Below are positions 24,820 through 33,503 of a stretch of 64,000 nucleotides of DNA, piece by piece. Each line of letters opens with the position of its first letter. Position 1 is the stretch's first letter. Source of the stretch: Streptomyces sp. NBC_00289 (GTDB taxonomy: Bacteria; Actinomycetota; Actinomycetes; Streptomycetales; Streptomycetaceae); contig NZ_CP108046.1 in NCBI RefSeq assembly GCF_041435115.1, positions 5,704,001 through 5,768,000 on the forward strand, in the 5' to 3' direction. Position numbers and translations under genes: made by a program. The notes beneath the pieces are model-generated. The model was not told where the DNA came from. It ran no database searches and was given only the letters and a program-made list of their open reading frames with translations.

Positions 24820-25968
24820 TCAACTCCTCAGGAGCAGGGCGGAGGTGGGGACTCCCTCGCCGGCGGTGACGAGGCAGGTGGCGGCGCCCGGAACCTGGGC
24901 GGTGCTGGTCCCCCGCAGCTGTTTCACGCCCTCGTTGACGAGGTTGAAGCCGTGGACGTACGCCTCGGAGAGTCCGCCCCCGCCCGTGTTGATCGGCAGC
25001 CGACCGCCGGTCTCCAGGGCGCCCCCTTCGGTGAACGCGCCGCCCTCGCCGCGGCCGCAGAAGCCGTAGCCCTCCAGCGACAGCGGGATCAGGGCGGTGA
25101 AGGCGTCGTAGATCTGGGCGACGTCGACGTCCTGGGGGGTGAGGTCGGCGTGCTTCCAGAGGTGGCGGGCGGCCGTCCAGGCGGGTCCGGTGAGCGGGTC
25201 GTCGTTCCAGTAGTTGACCATGCCGTGGTGCTGGGCGGGCAGGCCCTGGGCGGCGGAGTGGATGTAGACGGGCCTGCGGCGGCAGTCGCGGGCGCGCTCC
25301 CGGCCGACGACCACGCACGCCAACGCCCCGTCCGTCTCCAGGCAGTTGTCGAAGAGACACAGGGGCTCGCTGATCCAGCGCGAGGTCATGTACATCTCGC
25401 GGGTGAGGGGGCGGTCGTACATGATCGCGGCCGGGTTCTGGTTGGCCCGGTTGCGGCAGGCGAGGGCGACGTTGAAGAGGTGGTCGCGGGTCGCGCCGTA
25501 CTCGTGCATGTAGCGGCGGGCGAGCATGGCTATCTCGTCGGCGGGCCGCAGCAGCCCGAAGGGGCGCGTCCACTGGGCAGGGGTGGGGAGCTGGACAGCG
25601 GTGCTGGTCCAGGGGCGGGGTCCGGAGCCGCGTTTGCGGGAGCGCCAGGCGACCCCGACCGTCGCCTGCCCGGTGGCGACGGCGGCGGCGAGATGGGCGA
25701 CGGTGGCGCAGGAACCGCCGCCGCCGTAGCCGACCTTGCTGAAGAAGGTGAGGTCGCCGAAGCCGACGGCCTTGGCCAGCTCGACCTCGTCGGTCTCCTC
25801 CATGGTGTAGGAGGCGAGAGCGTCGACCTCCCCGGGGGCGATCCCGGCGTCGTCGAGCGCGGCCAGTACGGCCCGGCAGGCGAGCGTCTTCTCGTCCTCG
25901 GGGAGCTGTTTGGCGAAGGGCGTCTGGCCGATGCCGACGATGGCGGTGGCGTCCTTGAGTCCGGCCAT
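24820..25968 (-). CDS. Ltp/SCP-x-type thiolase (DUF35 partner)
   Basis: A 382-residue thiolase-fold protein. The features of lipid-transfer-type thiolases are clear: TAIVGIGQTPFAKQLPEDEK at the start, AQIYDAFTALIPLSLEGYGFC, GRGEGGAF and NTGGGGLSEA near the end. A Cys lies in GGGGSCATV, near the position of the thiolase nucleophile, unlike the paralogue at 16156, so this one may be a true thiolase. I chose the ATG at 25968, about 10 nt after GGAGG; an ATG at 25977 is too close to it. It is the first gene of an operon with DUF35 and the hydratase, divergent from the CoA ligase. Confidence 0.82.
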   Translation of the reverse strand: MAGLKDATAIVGIGQTPFAKQLPEDEKTLACRAVLAALDDAGIAPGEVDALASYTMEETDEVELAKAVGFGDLTFFSKVGYGGGGSCATVAHLAAAVATGQATVGVAWRSRKRGSGPRPWTSTAVQLPTPAQWTRPFGLLRPADEIAMLARRYMHEYGATRDHLFNVALACRNRANQNPAAIMYDRPLTREMYMTSRWISEPLCLFDNCLETDGALACVVVGRERARDCRRRPVYIHSAAQGLPAQHHGMVNYWNDDPLTGPAWTAARHLWKHADLTPQDVDVAQIYDAFTALIPLSLEGYGFCGRGEGGAFTEGGALETGGRLPINTGGGGLSEAYVHGFNLVNEGVKQLRGTSTAQVPGAATCLVTAGEGVPTSALLLRS

Positions 25969-25999
25969 GCTGGGCATACCTCCGCACACCGACGGGCAG

Positions 26000-26014
26000 C
26001 TGACAGGGCGTCAG
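26000..26014. promoter_or_regulatory. TetR-type operator (one mismatch)
   Basis: CTGACA-GGG-CGTCAG lies 31 nt upstream of the thiolase ATG on the minus side of the divergent promoter region shared with the CoA ligase gene. Confidence 0.6.
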
Positions 26015-26026
26015 GTTACAGCTAAT

Positions 26027-26041
26027 CTGACGGGCAGTCAG
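26027..26041. promoter_or_regulatory. TetR-type operator (one mismatch)
   Basis: CTGACG-GGC-AGTCAG lies 23 nt upstream of the CoA ligase GTG. The centre-to-centre distance to the previous site is 27 bp, close to 2.5 helical turns. Confidence 0.6.
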
Positions 26042-26064
26042 CTAGTGGTGACGGGAGGCCGGTT

Positions 26065-27684
26065 GTGCGCGGAGATGTGGAGTGGGGCACCATTCCGGGC
26101 CTGGTCCGGTCGGCGGCCGAGCGGCACGCGGACGTCGAGGCGGTCGTGGAGGGCCGTACCCGGATCTCGTACGCGGAGCTCGGCGCGCGTGTGGAACGCG
26201 CGGCGGCCGCCTGCATGGCGAACGGCGTGACGGCGGGCGACCGGGTCGGCATCTGGGCCCCGAACTCGCTGGACTGGATCGTCGCCGCCCTGGGCGCGGT
26301 GTCGGCGGGGGCGGTGCTGGTCCCGCTGAACACACGGTTCAAGGGGGCGGAGGCGGCGTACGTGCTGCGGCGCGGCGGGGCGCGGCTGCTGTTCGTGACG
26401 GGGACGTTCCTGGGGACGTCGTACGTGGCGTCGCTGCGGCGGGCCACGGGGGAGGGGCCCGGCGCCGGACCCCTGCCGGGGCTGCCCGCGCTGGAGCAGG
26501 TCGTGGTGCTCGGGGACGACGCCCCGGCCGACTTCCTGACCTGGAAGGACTTCCTGGCCGCCGGGGAGTCGGTGGGGGCGGCGGAAGTACGGGCGCGCGC
26601 CTCGCGGATCGACGGCGGGATGCCCTCCGACATCGTCTTCACCTCCGGCACCACCGGCCGCCCCAAGGGCGCGGTGATCACCCACGCGCAGACCCTGCGG
26701 GCGTACGAGGTGTGGAGCGACCTGGCCGGCCTTGCGCCCGGCGACCGCTACCTGATCGTGAACCCCTTCTTCCACACCTTCGGCTACAAGGCGGGCGTGG
26801 TGGCCTGTCTGATGCGCGGCGCGACGATGATCCCGCAGCCGGTCTTCGACGTCGGCACGGTGCTCGCGAACATCGCGGCGGAACGGGTGTCGGTCCTGCC
26901 CGGCCCGCCCACCCTGCACCAGTCGATCCTCGACCATCCCGCCCGCGACGCCCACGACCTCTCCGCGCTGCGGCTGGTGGTCACCGGCGCGGCGGTGGTC
27001 CCGCTGCGGCTGGTGGAACGCCTGCGGGGCGAACTCGGCGTGGGCACCGTACTGACGGCGTACGGCCTCTCGGAGGCCAGCGGCATCGTCACGATGTGCC
27101 GTCGCGGGGACGACCCGTCGGTCATCGCCTCCACCTCCGGGCGGGCGGTTCCCGGGACGGAGGTGCGGGTGGTGGACACCGGGGGCGCGGCCGTGGCGCC
27201 GGGCGTCCCGGGGGAGATCATGGTCCGCGGCTTCAACGTGATGCGCGGCTACTACGAGGACGAGACCGCCACCCGGGAGGTGCTGTCGGCCGACGGCTGG
27301 CTGCGCACCGGTGACGTCGGCGTCCTCGACCGGGCCGGCAACCTGCGCATCACCGACCGGGTGAAGGACATGTTCATCGTCGGCGGCTTCAACGCCTACC
27401 CGGCGGAGATAGAGCAACTCCTCGGCCTCCACCCCGAGGTGGCCGACGTCGCCGTCATCGGCGTGCCGGACGCCCGGCTCGGCGAGGTCGGCAGGGCGTA
27501 CGTGGTACGCCGGCCGCGCGCCGTCCTGACCGCCGACGACCTGATCGCGTGGGCCCGCCGGGAGATGGCCAACTACAAGGTCCCGAGAACGGTGGAGTTC
27601 CTACCGGAGCTCCCGCGCAACGCGAGCGGCAAGGTGGTCAAGGGCAACCTGCGAGACCGAACGGGACGACCGGCCACGGGGTGA
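26065..27684 (+). CDS. FadD3-like acyl-CoA ligase
   Basis: A 539-residue member of the adenylate-forming ANL superfamily, which activates a carboxylic acid with ATP and joins it to CoA. The P-loop-like FTSGTTGRPKGAVITH is near residue 192, YGLSEASGIV near 333, GWLRTGDVG and the hinge ITDRVKDMFIVGGFNAYPAE follow, and the catalytic Lys is in PRNASGKVVKGNLRD. Overall it resembles the FadD3 group, whose known member acts on the steroid-ring acid HIP; substrate here is unproven. The GTG at 26065 follows GGGAGG. It is transcribed divergently from the thiolase operon with operators between. Confidence 0.82.
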   Translation: MRGDVEWGTIPGLVRSAAERHADVEAVVEGRTRISYAELGARVERAAAACMANGVTAGDRVGIWAPNSLDWIVAALGAVSAGAVLVPLNTRFKGAEAAYVLRRGGARLLFVTGTFLGTSYVASLRRATGEGPGAGPLPGLPALEQVVVLGDDAPADFLTWKDFLAAGESVGAAEVRARASRIDGGMPSDIVFTSGTTGRPKGAVITHAQTLRAYEVWSDLAGLAPGDRYLIVNPFFHTFGYKAGVVACLMRGATMIPQPVFDVGTVLANIAAERVSVLPGPPTLHQSILDHPARDAHDLSALRLVVTGAAVVPLRLVERLRGELGVGTVLTAYGLSEASGIVTMCRRGDDPSVIASTSGRAVPGTEVRVVDTGGAAVAPGVPGEIMVRGFNVMRGYYEDETATREVLSADGWLRTGDVGVLDRAGNLRITDRVKDMFIVGGFNAYPAEIEQLLGLHPEVADVAVIGVPDARLGEVGRAYVVRRPRAVLTADDLIAWARREMANYKVPRTVEFLPELPRNASGKVVKGNLRDRTGRPATG

Positions 27685-27853
27685 GGGGGTGGGGGTCTCG
27701 GACCCCGGGATTACGAGGTGAGGGTCCCCCGAGCTTGGGGTGACTCGGCGGAGTTCCCGAACCCCGGGTGACTCACCCCGGGGTCGGGTCCCGGACCCCG
27801 GGTGACGAGTGGGGGTTCCGGACCCCGGCGTGGCGAGGTGAGGGGCGCGGACC

Positions 27854-27939
27854 CCGGCATGCGACGGCCGCGACGGCTGCGCGGACAGGCCCGGACCTGA
27901 TTCGGCCCGGGCCCGGCATGCGACGGCCGCGACGGCTGC
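27854..27939. repeat. 27-bp direct repeat
   Basis: The word beginning CCGGCATGCGACGGCCGCGA occurs at 27854 and 27913, 59 bp apart, and a shortened version follows near 27961. Confidence 0.6.
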
Positions 27940-28394
27940 CCCGGACGCCCCCGGACATGGTTCGGCCGCGACGGCTTCCCCTCCGCGCCGCCGCGGCCGA
28001 TCCCCCGATCCCCGCCTCCAGGACTCCGGGTCCCCCGACCCCGATTTCCCGGCCTGTGAATCCCCCGATCCCTCTTCCTCCGGATCCCGTTCCCGGGTCC
28101 TTCGGATCCCCCGATCCCCGCTCTCCGGGCCCCTGTTCCCAAATCCTTCGGACCCCCCGGTCCTCAAGACTCGGAACCCCGATGCCCGTCTCTCCGGCCC
28201 CCGTTCCCAGGTCCCTCGGGACCCCGGGTCCTCGGGACCCCGGGACCCCGGGTCCTCGGGACCCCGGGTCCTCGGAATCCCGGATCCCCCGATCCCGGTC
28301 CCCAGGTCCTTCGGGCCCCCCGGTCCTCGGAACCCCGGATCCCCCGATCCCCGTTCCCAGGTCCTTCGGACCCCCCCCGGTCCTCGGAACGCCG

Positions 28395-28630
28395 GATCCC
28401 CCGATCCCGGCCCCCAGGCCCTTCGGACCCCTCGGTCCTCAGAACCCTGGATCCCCCGATCCCCGTTCCCGGTCCTTCGGGCCCCCCGGTCCTCAGAACC
28501 CTGGATCCCCCGATCCCCGTTCCCGGTCCCTCGGGCCCCCCGGTCCTCAGAACCCTGGATCCCCCGATCCCCGTTCCCGGCCCCTCGGGCCCCCCGGTCC
28601 TCAGAACCCCGGATCCCCCGATCCCCCGAT
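28395..28630. repeat. 54-bp tandem repeat array
   Basis: Units starting GGATCCCCCGATCCC begin at 28449, 28503, 28557 and 28611, exactly 54 bp apart, with a diverged unit just upstream. Units differ at only a few positions. It ends a few bases before the afsS stop codon. Confidence 0.85.
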
Positions 28631-28647
28631 CCCCCGGATCAGATCGC

Positions 28648-28848
28648 CTACTTCGTAGGCTTGAACGGCTCCGATGTGGCGTGCATGTCCTTCGTCGTGA
28701 TGGGCTCGTCGGTGGCGTGCATGTCGTCCGTCGTCGCGGTGGCGTCGGTGGACGGGGTCTCGGTGGACGTGTCCGCGACCGCGGCCGCGCTGTCCGTCGT
28801 CCCCGTGGCGTGCATGTCCTGTGGCTTGATGACCGTCTTGTCGCTCAT
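28648..28848 (-). CDS. afsS: AfsS, small sigma-like activator
   Basis: A 66-residue acidic protein with three copies of the DMHAT motif (KPQDMHATGT, TTDDMHATDEP, TTKDMHATSEP), the hallmark repeat of AfsS. In S. coelicolor AfsS is made from a promoter activated by AfsR and stimulates antibiotic production by an unknown mechanism. Here too it lies just downstream of afsR. GGAG precedes the ATG by 7 nt. Its 3' end abuts the 54-bp repeat array, so the array lies directly in the path of its transcript. Confidence 0.88.
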   Translation of the reverse strand: MSDKTVIKPQDMHATGTTDSAAAVADTSTETPSTDATATTDDMHATDEPITTKDMHATSEPFKPTK

Positions 28849-28886
28849 GTCCTCGCTCCGCTCGGTGTGTTCGTCAGTAGGTCGGC

Positions 28887-28930
28887 AAGGCCCGTCCGGT
28901 CACTCCCCCGAGGGTGGCCGGACGGGCCTT
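28887..28930 (-). terminator. Hairpin in the afsS leader
   Basis: AAGGCCCGTCCGG (28887-28899) pairs perfectly with 28918-28930 over an 18-nt loop that can itself fold partly. It lies 39 nt upstream of the afsS start and downstream of the candidate AfsR/PhoP site, so it would be inside the afsS leader RNA. It may terminate afsR read-through or attenuate afsS. Confidence 0.6.
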
Positions 28931-29030
28931 CCCGGGCCGCTCACCCTAGTTCGCGAACTCGCGGCCCTCACCAGTGACCCGCCTGCCCCCCGACGCGACG
29001 GATCGACTGGTCAGAGCATCGCCCCCGGCG

Positions 29031-29047
29031 ATAAACGAATGATGAAC
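29031..29047 (-). promoter_or_regulatory. AfsR/PhoP-type direct repeat upstream of afsS
   Basis: The minus strand reads GTTCATC-ATTC-GTTTAT, two hexamer-like units repeated every 11 bp, as in PHO boxes and the AfsR site at the afsS promoter of S. coelicolor. It begins 15 bp past the afsR stop codon. Binding is inferred from the resemblance. Confidence 0.6.
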
Positions 29048-29061
29048 GCCCGCCCGGCGCC

Positions 29062-32046
29062 TCAGACCGTCCGCGCGGGAGCCACCAGTTCGCGCACCGC
29101 CGCGGCCTCCGCGGAGCCCAACTCGTCGTAGATGCGCAGGGCTTCCTGCCAGCAGACCTGGGCCCGGTCCCGTTGGCCGATGCCGGTGAGGGCGTGGCCG
29201 AGGACGGTCAGGACGTTGCCGCGCCGCCACTCGCCCCCGATGCCGCGCAGCACCGTCAGGGCCGTCTCGGCGTTGGGGGCCGCCTGGGCGAAGCGCCGTG
29301 CCGCGATGTCCACTTCGGCCAGCCGGAACAGCGTCATGCCCTCCCACAGGCGCTGACGGCTCTCGCGGAACACCTCCAGTGCCTCCAGCAGCCGGTCGGC
29401 CGCCGAGTCGAGCCGGCCGCTCTGGGTGAGCGCCATCCCCAGGGCGTAGCGGCCGTTGGCGCCCCGCATGGAGTTGCCCATCGCGTCGTAGATCTCCATG
29501 CCCTGCTGGGCCAGTGCCACCGCGCTGCCGGTCAGCCCGGTCGCCAGGTGGATGCGGGAGAGGTTGCACAGGGCGCTTGCCTCGCCGGGGCGGTCGCCGA
29601 GGGTGCGGAAGTGCTCGATGGCCTGGGAGAGGTGTTCCTCGCCGTCGGTGTTGCGGCCCTGGTACAGCGCGATGATGCCGCGGGCGTTGCGCGCCCAGCT
29701 GGCCGGCAGCAGGTCGCCGGCCTCCCGGGCGAGGCGGATGACCTGTTCGGCCTCCTGGTCGGCCATCTCGAACCGGCCGCCGTCGACGTGCGCGTGGGCG
29801 AGGGTCATCAGCGCCCGCGCCTCGACCCGCGGCCCGCCGGTGCGCCGGGCCGACTCCAGCAGGGCCCTGGCGGTGGCCTCGTACTCCCTGGGGTTGGCCC
29901 CGGACTCCGAGAGGTCGAGGGCCGCCCACAGCAGGTCGATCGCCCGCGGCAGGGTGTGCGTGCCGGTCGCGGACTGTCGGGTGACGGCCAGCAGGCAGTT
30001 CGCCTCGGTGTAGAGCCAGTCCCGGGCGGCGCGCCGGTCGGGGAACGCCAGCCCCGGATGTTCGGTGACGGCCAGGTGGTCCACCAGCCGGTCGCCGGGC
30101 CGTTCGATGGCGTACACGCCGGCCGCGGTGGCCAGGTAGAAGTCCAGCAGCCGCGACAGCGCGCCCTCGCGTTCGCCCGGCGGTTCGTCGCGTTCCGCGC
30201 ACGCACGCGCGTAGAGCCGTACGAGATCGTGGTACCGGTACCGGCCGGGCGCCGCGGACTCGACCAGGGAGGTGTCGACCAGGCCCTCCAGCACGTCCTC
30301 GGTCTCCTCGGCCGGCAGGTTCAGCACGGCGGCCGCCGCCGGCACCGAGATGTCCGGCCCGTCGGCGAGCCCCAGCAGCCGGAACGCCCTCGCCTGGGCC
30401 GGCTCCAGCTGGCCGTAGCCGAGCTCGAAGGTCGCCTTGACGGCCAGGTCGCCGGCCTGGAGTTCGTCGAGCCGGCGCCGCCCGTCCGCGAGCTTCGCCG
30501 CCAGCACGGACACCGTCCAGGTGCGGCGGGCCGCCAGCCGGGAGGCGGCGATACGGATGGCGAGGGGCAGGAAGCCGCAGGCGGCCACCACGTCCAGGGC
30601 CGCCTCCCGCTCCGAGGCCACCCGCTCCTGGCCCACGATCTTCGTGAACAGGGACAGGGCCTCCTCCGGTGACATCACGTCCAGGTCGACCAGGTGGGCG
30701 CCGGCCAGGTCCACCATCCGCACCCGTGACGTCACCAGCGCCGCGCAGCCCTCGGTGCCCGGCAGCAGCGGCCGTACCTGGGCCGCGTCCCGGGCATTGT
30801 CGAGCAGGACCAGGACCCGGCGGCCGTCGAGGACCGAGCGGTACAGGGCCGCCCGCTCCTCCAGGGAGTCGGGGATCGCCGACTCCGCCGTGCCGAGGGC
30901 CCGGAGGAAGGAGCCGAGCACCGTCTCCGGTTCCGCGGCCCGCGAGCCGGCTCCCTGGAGGTCGACGTACAGCTGGCCGTCGGGGAAGGCGCCGCGCGCC
31001 CGGTGCGCCACGTGCACGGCGAGGGTCGTCTTGCCGACACCGCCGATTCCCGCCAGCGCCGAGACGGCCATCACCCGGCCCTCGGCGGAGGCCAGTACCT
31101 CGCCCAGCTCGGCGACGAAGGCGGCGCGTCCCGTGAAGTCCGGGACGCTTGCCGGGAGTTGGGCCGGGCGGACCGGTGCCGCCGCCGGCTCGGCCTGCGG
31201 GGCCGAGGGTTCGGCCAGTGCGGGGTCCGCCCGCAGGATGCGCTGTTGCAGTTCACGCAGGCCGGGGCGGGGGTCCACGCCCAGTTCGTCGGCCAGCAGC
31301 CGCCGGGTGTCGGCGTACACCGCCAGCGCCTCCGCCTGCCGGCCGCTGCGGTACAGCGCCAGCATCAGCAGCTCGCGCAGGCGTTCCCGCAGCGGGTGGG
31401 CGGCGGTCAGCGCGGTCAGTTCGGACACCGCCTCCGCGTGGCAGCCCTGCTCCAGGTCCATGTCCAGCCGGGTTTCGAGGAGTTGCAGCCGCCACTCCTC
31501 CAGCCGGACCCGCTGTGTCTCGGCGTACCGCCCCGGCACTCCGGCGAGCGCCTCGCCGTCCCACAGCCCCAGCGCCCTGCCCAGGACGTCACGGGCGTGG
31601 CACAGGTCTCCGGCGGTGCGGGCCTTCTCCGCCTCGGCCGCCAGGTCCTGTACGGCCGCGAGGTCCAGCGCCCCGTCCCGCAGGCCGCGCACCGCGTAGC
31701 CGCCCGACTCGCTCACGAGCACGCCGGGGTCGAGGACCTTGCGCAGCCGGGAGGCGTAGGTCCGCAGCGCGGCCAGTGCCTGCGGCGGGGGTTCCTCGCC
31801 CCACAGGGCGTCGATCAGCTCGGCGGCGGTCGCGGTGCGGCCCTCGCGGAGCAGGAGCGCGGCGAGCAGCGCGCGTTGCTGGGGGGAGCCGGTGTTCAGC
31901 TGGTCCTCGCCACGCCAGGCCCGCACCGGACCGAGCACGCCGAAGCGCAGCACCGCCGACTCCGTGGCGGAGTCGGGACGCCTCTGCTCCGGTACGCGCG
32001 GTACCTCGGGCACCTGTGGCGCCCCGGGTGCCTGCGGTACGTCCAT
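29062..32046 (-). CDS. afsR: AfsR global antibiotic regulator
   Basis: A 994-residue protein with the full AfsR architecture: a Pro-rich N-terminus, an OmpR-like DNA-binding domain (VLRFGVLGPVRAWRGEDQLN onward), the bacterial transcriptional activation domain to about residue 270, an NB-ARC ATPase (P-loop ALAGIGGVGKTTLAVHVAHR near 335; LVLLDNARDAAQV), and C-terminal TPR repeats. AfsR, phosphorylated by AfsK, activates afsS. Length matches the S. coelicolor protein (993 as I recall). The ATG at 32046 follows GGGGGA. It is divergent from the amidohydrolase operon, whose TetR operator at 32219 is 173 bp away. Confidence 0.9.
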   Translation of the reverse strand: MDVPQAPGAPQVPEVPRVPEQRRPDSATESAVLRFGVLGPVRAWRGEDQLNTGSPQQRALLAALLLREGRTATAAELIDALWGEEPPPQALAALRTYASRLRKVLDPGVLVSESGGYAVRGLRDGALDLAAVQDLAAEAEKARTAGDLCHARDVLGRALGLWDGEALAGVPGRYAETQRVRLEEWRLQLLETRLDMDLEQGCHAEAVSELTALTAAHPLRERLRELLMLALYRSGRQAEALAVYADTRRLLADELGVDPRPGLRELQQRILRADPALAEPSAPQAEPAAAPVRPAQLPASVPDFTGRAAFVAELGEVLASAEGRVMAVSALAGIGGVGKTTLAVHVAHRARGAFPDGQLYVDLQGAGSRAAEPETVLGSFLRALGTAESAIPDSLEERAALYRSVLDGRRVLVLLDNARDAAQVRPLLPGTEGCAALVTSRVRMVDLAGAHLVDLDVMSPEEALSLFTKIVGQERVASEREAALDVVAACGFLPLAIRIAASRLAARRTWTVSVLAAKLADGRRRLDELQAGDLAVKATFELGYGQLEPAQARAFRLLGLADGPDISVPAAAAVLNLPAEETEDVLEGLVDTSLVESAAPGRYRYHDLVRLYARACAERDEPPGEREGALSRLLDFYLATAAGVYAIERPGDRLVDHLAVTEHPGLAFPDRRAARDWLYTEANCLLAVTRQSATGTHTLPRAIDLLWAALDLSESGANPREYEATARALLESARRTGGPRVEARALMTLAHAHVDGGRFEMADQEAEQVIRLAREAGDLLPASWARNARGIIALYQGRNTDGEEHLSQAIEHFRTLGDRPGEASALCNLSRIHLATGLTGSAVALAQQGMEIYDAMGNSMRGANGRYALGMALTQSGRLDSAADRLLEALEVFRESRQRLWEGMTLFRLAEVDIAARRFAQAAPNAETALTVLRGIGGEWRRGNVLTVLGHALTGIGQRDRAQVCWQEALRIYDELGSAEAAAVRELVAPARTV

Positions 32047-32218
32047 CGCCGTCCCCCTAGAAACAGTGAGCAACGACGCCAGTTTGCCTTGTTCATGGCA
32101 GATGCGTCAGCCGTGCGAGACGGCGATCACAGGCAGGCGCACGGGAGCCCACAGAGTCCACACAGGATCTCCGCACAGTTCCGCCCGGGAACCGCCAGGG
32201 CGGGCGCCGCACACATTG

Positions 32219-32233
32219 CTGACGGGTCGTCAG
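32219..32233. promoter_or_regulatory. TetR-type operator, CTGACG-N3-CGTCAG (perfect)
   Basis: Perfect palindrome with GGT spacer, 22 nt upstream of the amidohydrolase ATG. The 208-bp region between it and afsR holds no other site of this kind. Confidence 0.7.
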
Positions 32234-32255
32234 ATCGGCGCTACCGTGAGGTGTC

Positions 32256-33503
32256 ATGGACACCCAAGACGCCCATGGCGGCACGTTTCCGCTGATCATC
32301 TCGGTCGACGACCACACCGTCGAACCCCCGGACGTGTGGCAGGACCGGCTCCCGAAGAAGTACCTCGACACCGGTCCACGCATCGTCCGCGCCCCGCTGA
32401 AGGAAATGACCTTCCTCGGCGGCAGGTTCAAGCCCGTCATGGGCCGGCCGGGCGACGACGGGCCGATCGGCGACTGGTGGGTCTACGAGGACCTGCACCG
32501 CCCCCTCACCCGCCTGGACACCGCCGTCGGCTACAGCAGGGACGAGATCAAGCTCGAGATCATCACGTACGAGCGGATGCGCCCCGGCTCCCACGACGTC
32601 CCGCAGCGCCTCGCCGACATGGACGTCAACCACGTCCAGTCCGCCCTCTGCTTCCCGACCTTCCCCCGCTTCTGCGGCCAGACCTTCACCGAGGCGAGCG
32701 ACCGCGAGCTCGGGCTGCTGTGCGTCCAGGCCTACAACGACTGGATGGTCGAGGGATGGTGCGGCCCGGCCGCGGAGGGCCGGCTCATCCCCCTCACCCT
32801 CGTCCCGCTGTGGGACGCGGAACTGGCCGCCCGGGAGGTCCGCCGCAACGCGGCCCGCGGTGTCCGTGCCGTCGCCTTCTCCGAGATACCCCCGCACCTC
32901 GGGCTGCCGTCCGTGCACACCGACGACTGGGACCCCTTCCTCGCCGCCTGCGCCGAGACCGGCACGGTCATCGCCATGCACATCGGCTCCTCCAGCCGGA
33001 TGCCGTCCACCTCCGCCGACGCCCCGCCCGCCGTCGGCTCCACCATCACCTTCGCCAACTGCTGCTTCTCGATGGTCGACTGGCTGATGAGCGGCAAGTT
33101 CGAGCGCTTCCCCGGCCTGAAGGTCATGTACGCCGAGGGGCAGATCGGCTGGATCCCCTACATCCTGGAGCGCGCCGACGTCGTCTGGGAGGAGAACCGC
33201 GGCTGGGGCGGGGTCGCCGACAAGGTCCACCGTCCGCCGTCCGAGCTGTTCGCCGAGCACGTCTACGGCTGCTTCTTCGACGACGCCTTCGGGCTGCGCA
33301 ACCTCGACGCCATCGGCGTCGGGAACGTCCTGTACGAGACCGACTACCCGCACTCCGACTCCACCTGGCCCAAGTCCCGCGAGGTCGGCGAGGCGCAGAT
33401 GGGCCACCTGGCACCGGACGTGGTGGAGCGGATCGTCCGGGGCAACGCGATCGAGCTGCTGGGCCTCACGGCGGACGGGCTGTGGCCGGGCGATGCCCGG
33501 TGA
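32256..33503 (+). CDS. Amidohydrolase family 2 metal-dependent hydrolase
   Basis: A 415-residue TIM-barrel hydrolase of the amidohydrolase-2 class (relatives of ACMSD and 6-hydroxymethyl-type decarboxylases). Visible are the N-terminal IISVDDHTVEPPDVWQDRLP metal region (a DDH in place of the usual DxH), the RLADMDVNHVQSALCFPTFP strand, AMHIGSSSRMPS with a metal-binding His, and the C-terminal YETDYPHSDSTWP with the catalytic Asp. These enzymes hydrolyse or decarboxylate ring-derived acids. First gene of a three-gene operon; its stop overlaps the next GTG by four bases. Confidence 0.82.
   Translation: MDTQDAHGGTFPLIISVDDHTVEPPDVWQDRLPKKYLDTGPRIVRAPLKEMTFLGGRFKPVMGRPGDDGPIGDWWVYEDLHRPLTRLDTAVGYSRDEIKLEIITYERMRPGSHDVPQRLADMDVNHVQSALCFPTFPRFCGQTFTEASDRELGLLCVQAYNDWMVEGWCGPAAEGRLIPLTLVPLWDAELAAREVRRNAARGVRAVAFSEIPPHLGLPSVHTDDWDPFLAACAETGTVIAMHIGSSSRMPSTSADAPPAVGSTITFANCCFSMVDWLMSGKFERFPGLKVMYAEGQIGWIPYILERADVVWEENRGWGGVADKVHRPPSELFAEHVYGCFFDDAFGLRNLDAIGVGNVLYETDYPHSDSTWPKSREVGEAQMGHLAPDVVERIVRGNAIELLGLTADGLWPGDAR

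Larger units (their letters stand above)
27685..28640. repeat. About 1 kb of minisatellite-like repeats, no gene
   Basis: The stretch between the CoA ligase and afsS is made of short C/G-rich words (GGACCCCGGG, GATCCCCCGATCCC, GGTCCTTCGG) in shifting order that becomes a regular tandem array at its right end. Both strands stay open over long frames, but codon third positions lack the GC bias of neighbouring genes, so I regard it as non-coding. It holds no other feature I can support. Confidence 0.75.

Noticed and set aside
28395..28630. 54-bp tandem array considered as a CRISPR
   Set aside because: Units are contiguous with no unique spacers.
27768..28658. Proline-rich, collagen-like 296-residue frame in the minisatellite
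   Set aside because: The frame follows from a 54-bp (18-codon) repeat; third positions show no Streptomyces GC bias and no ribosome site precedes it.
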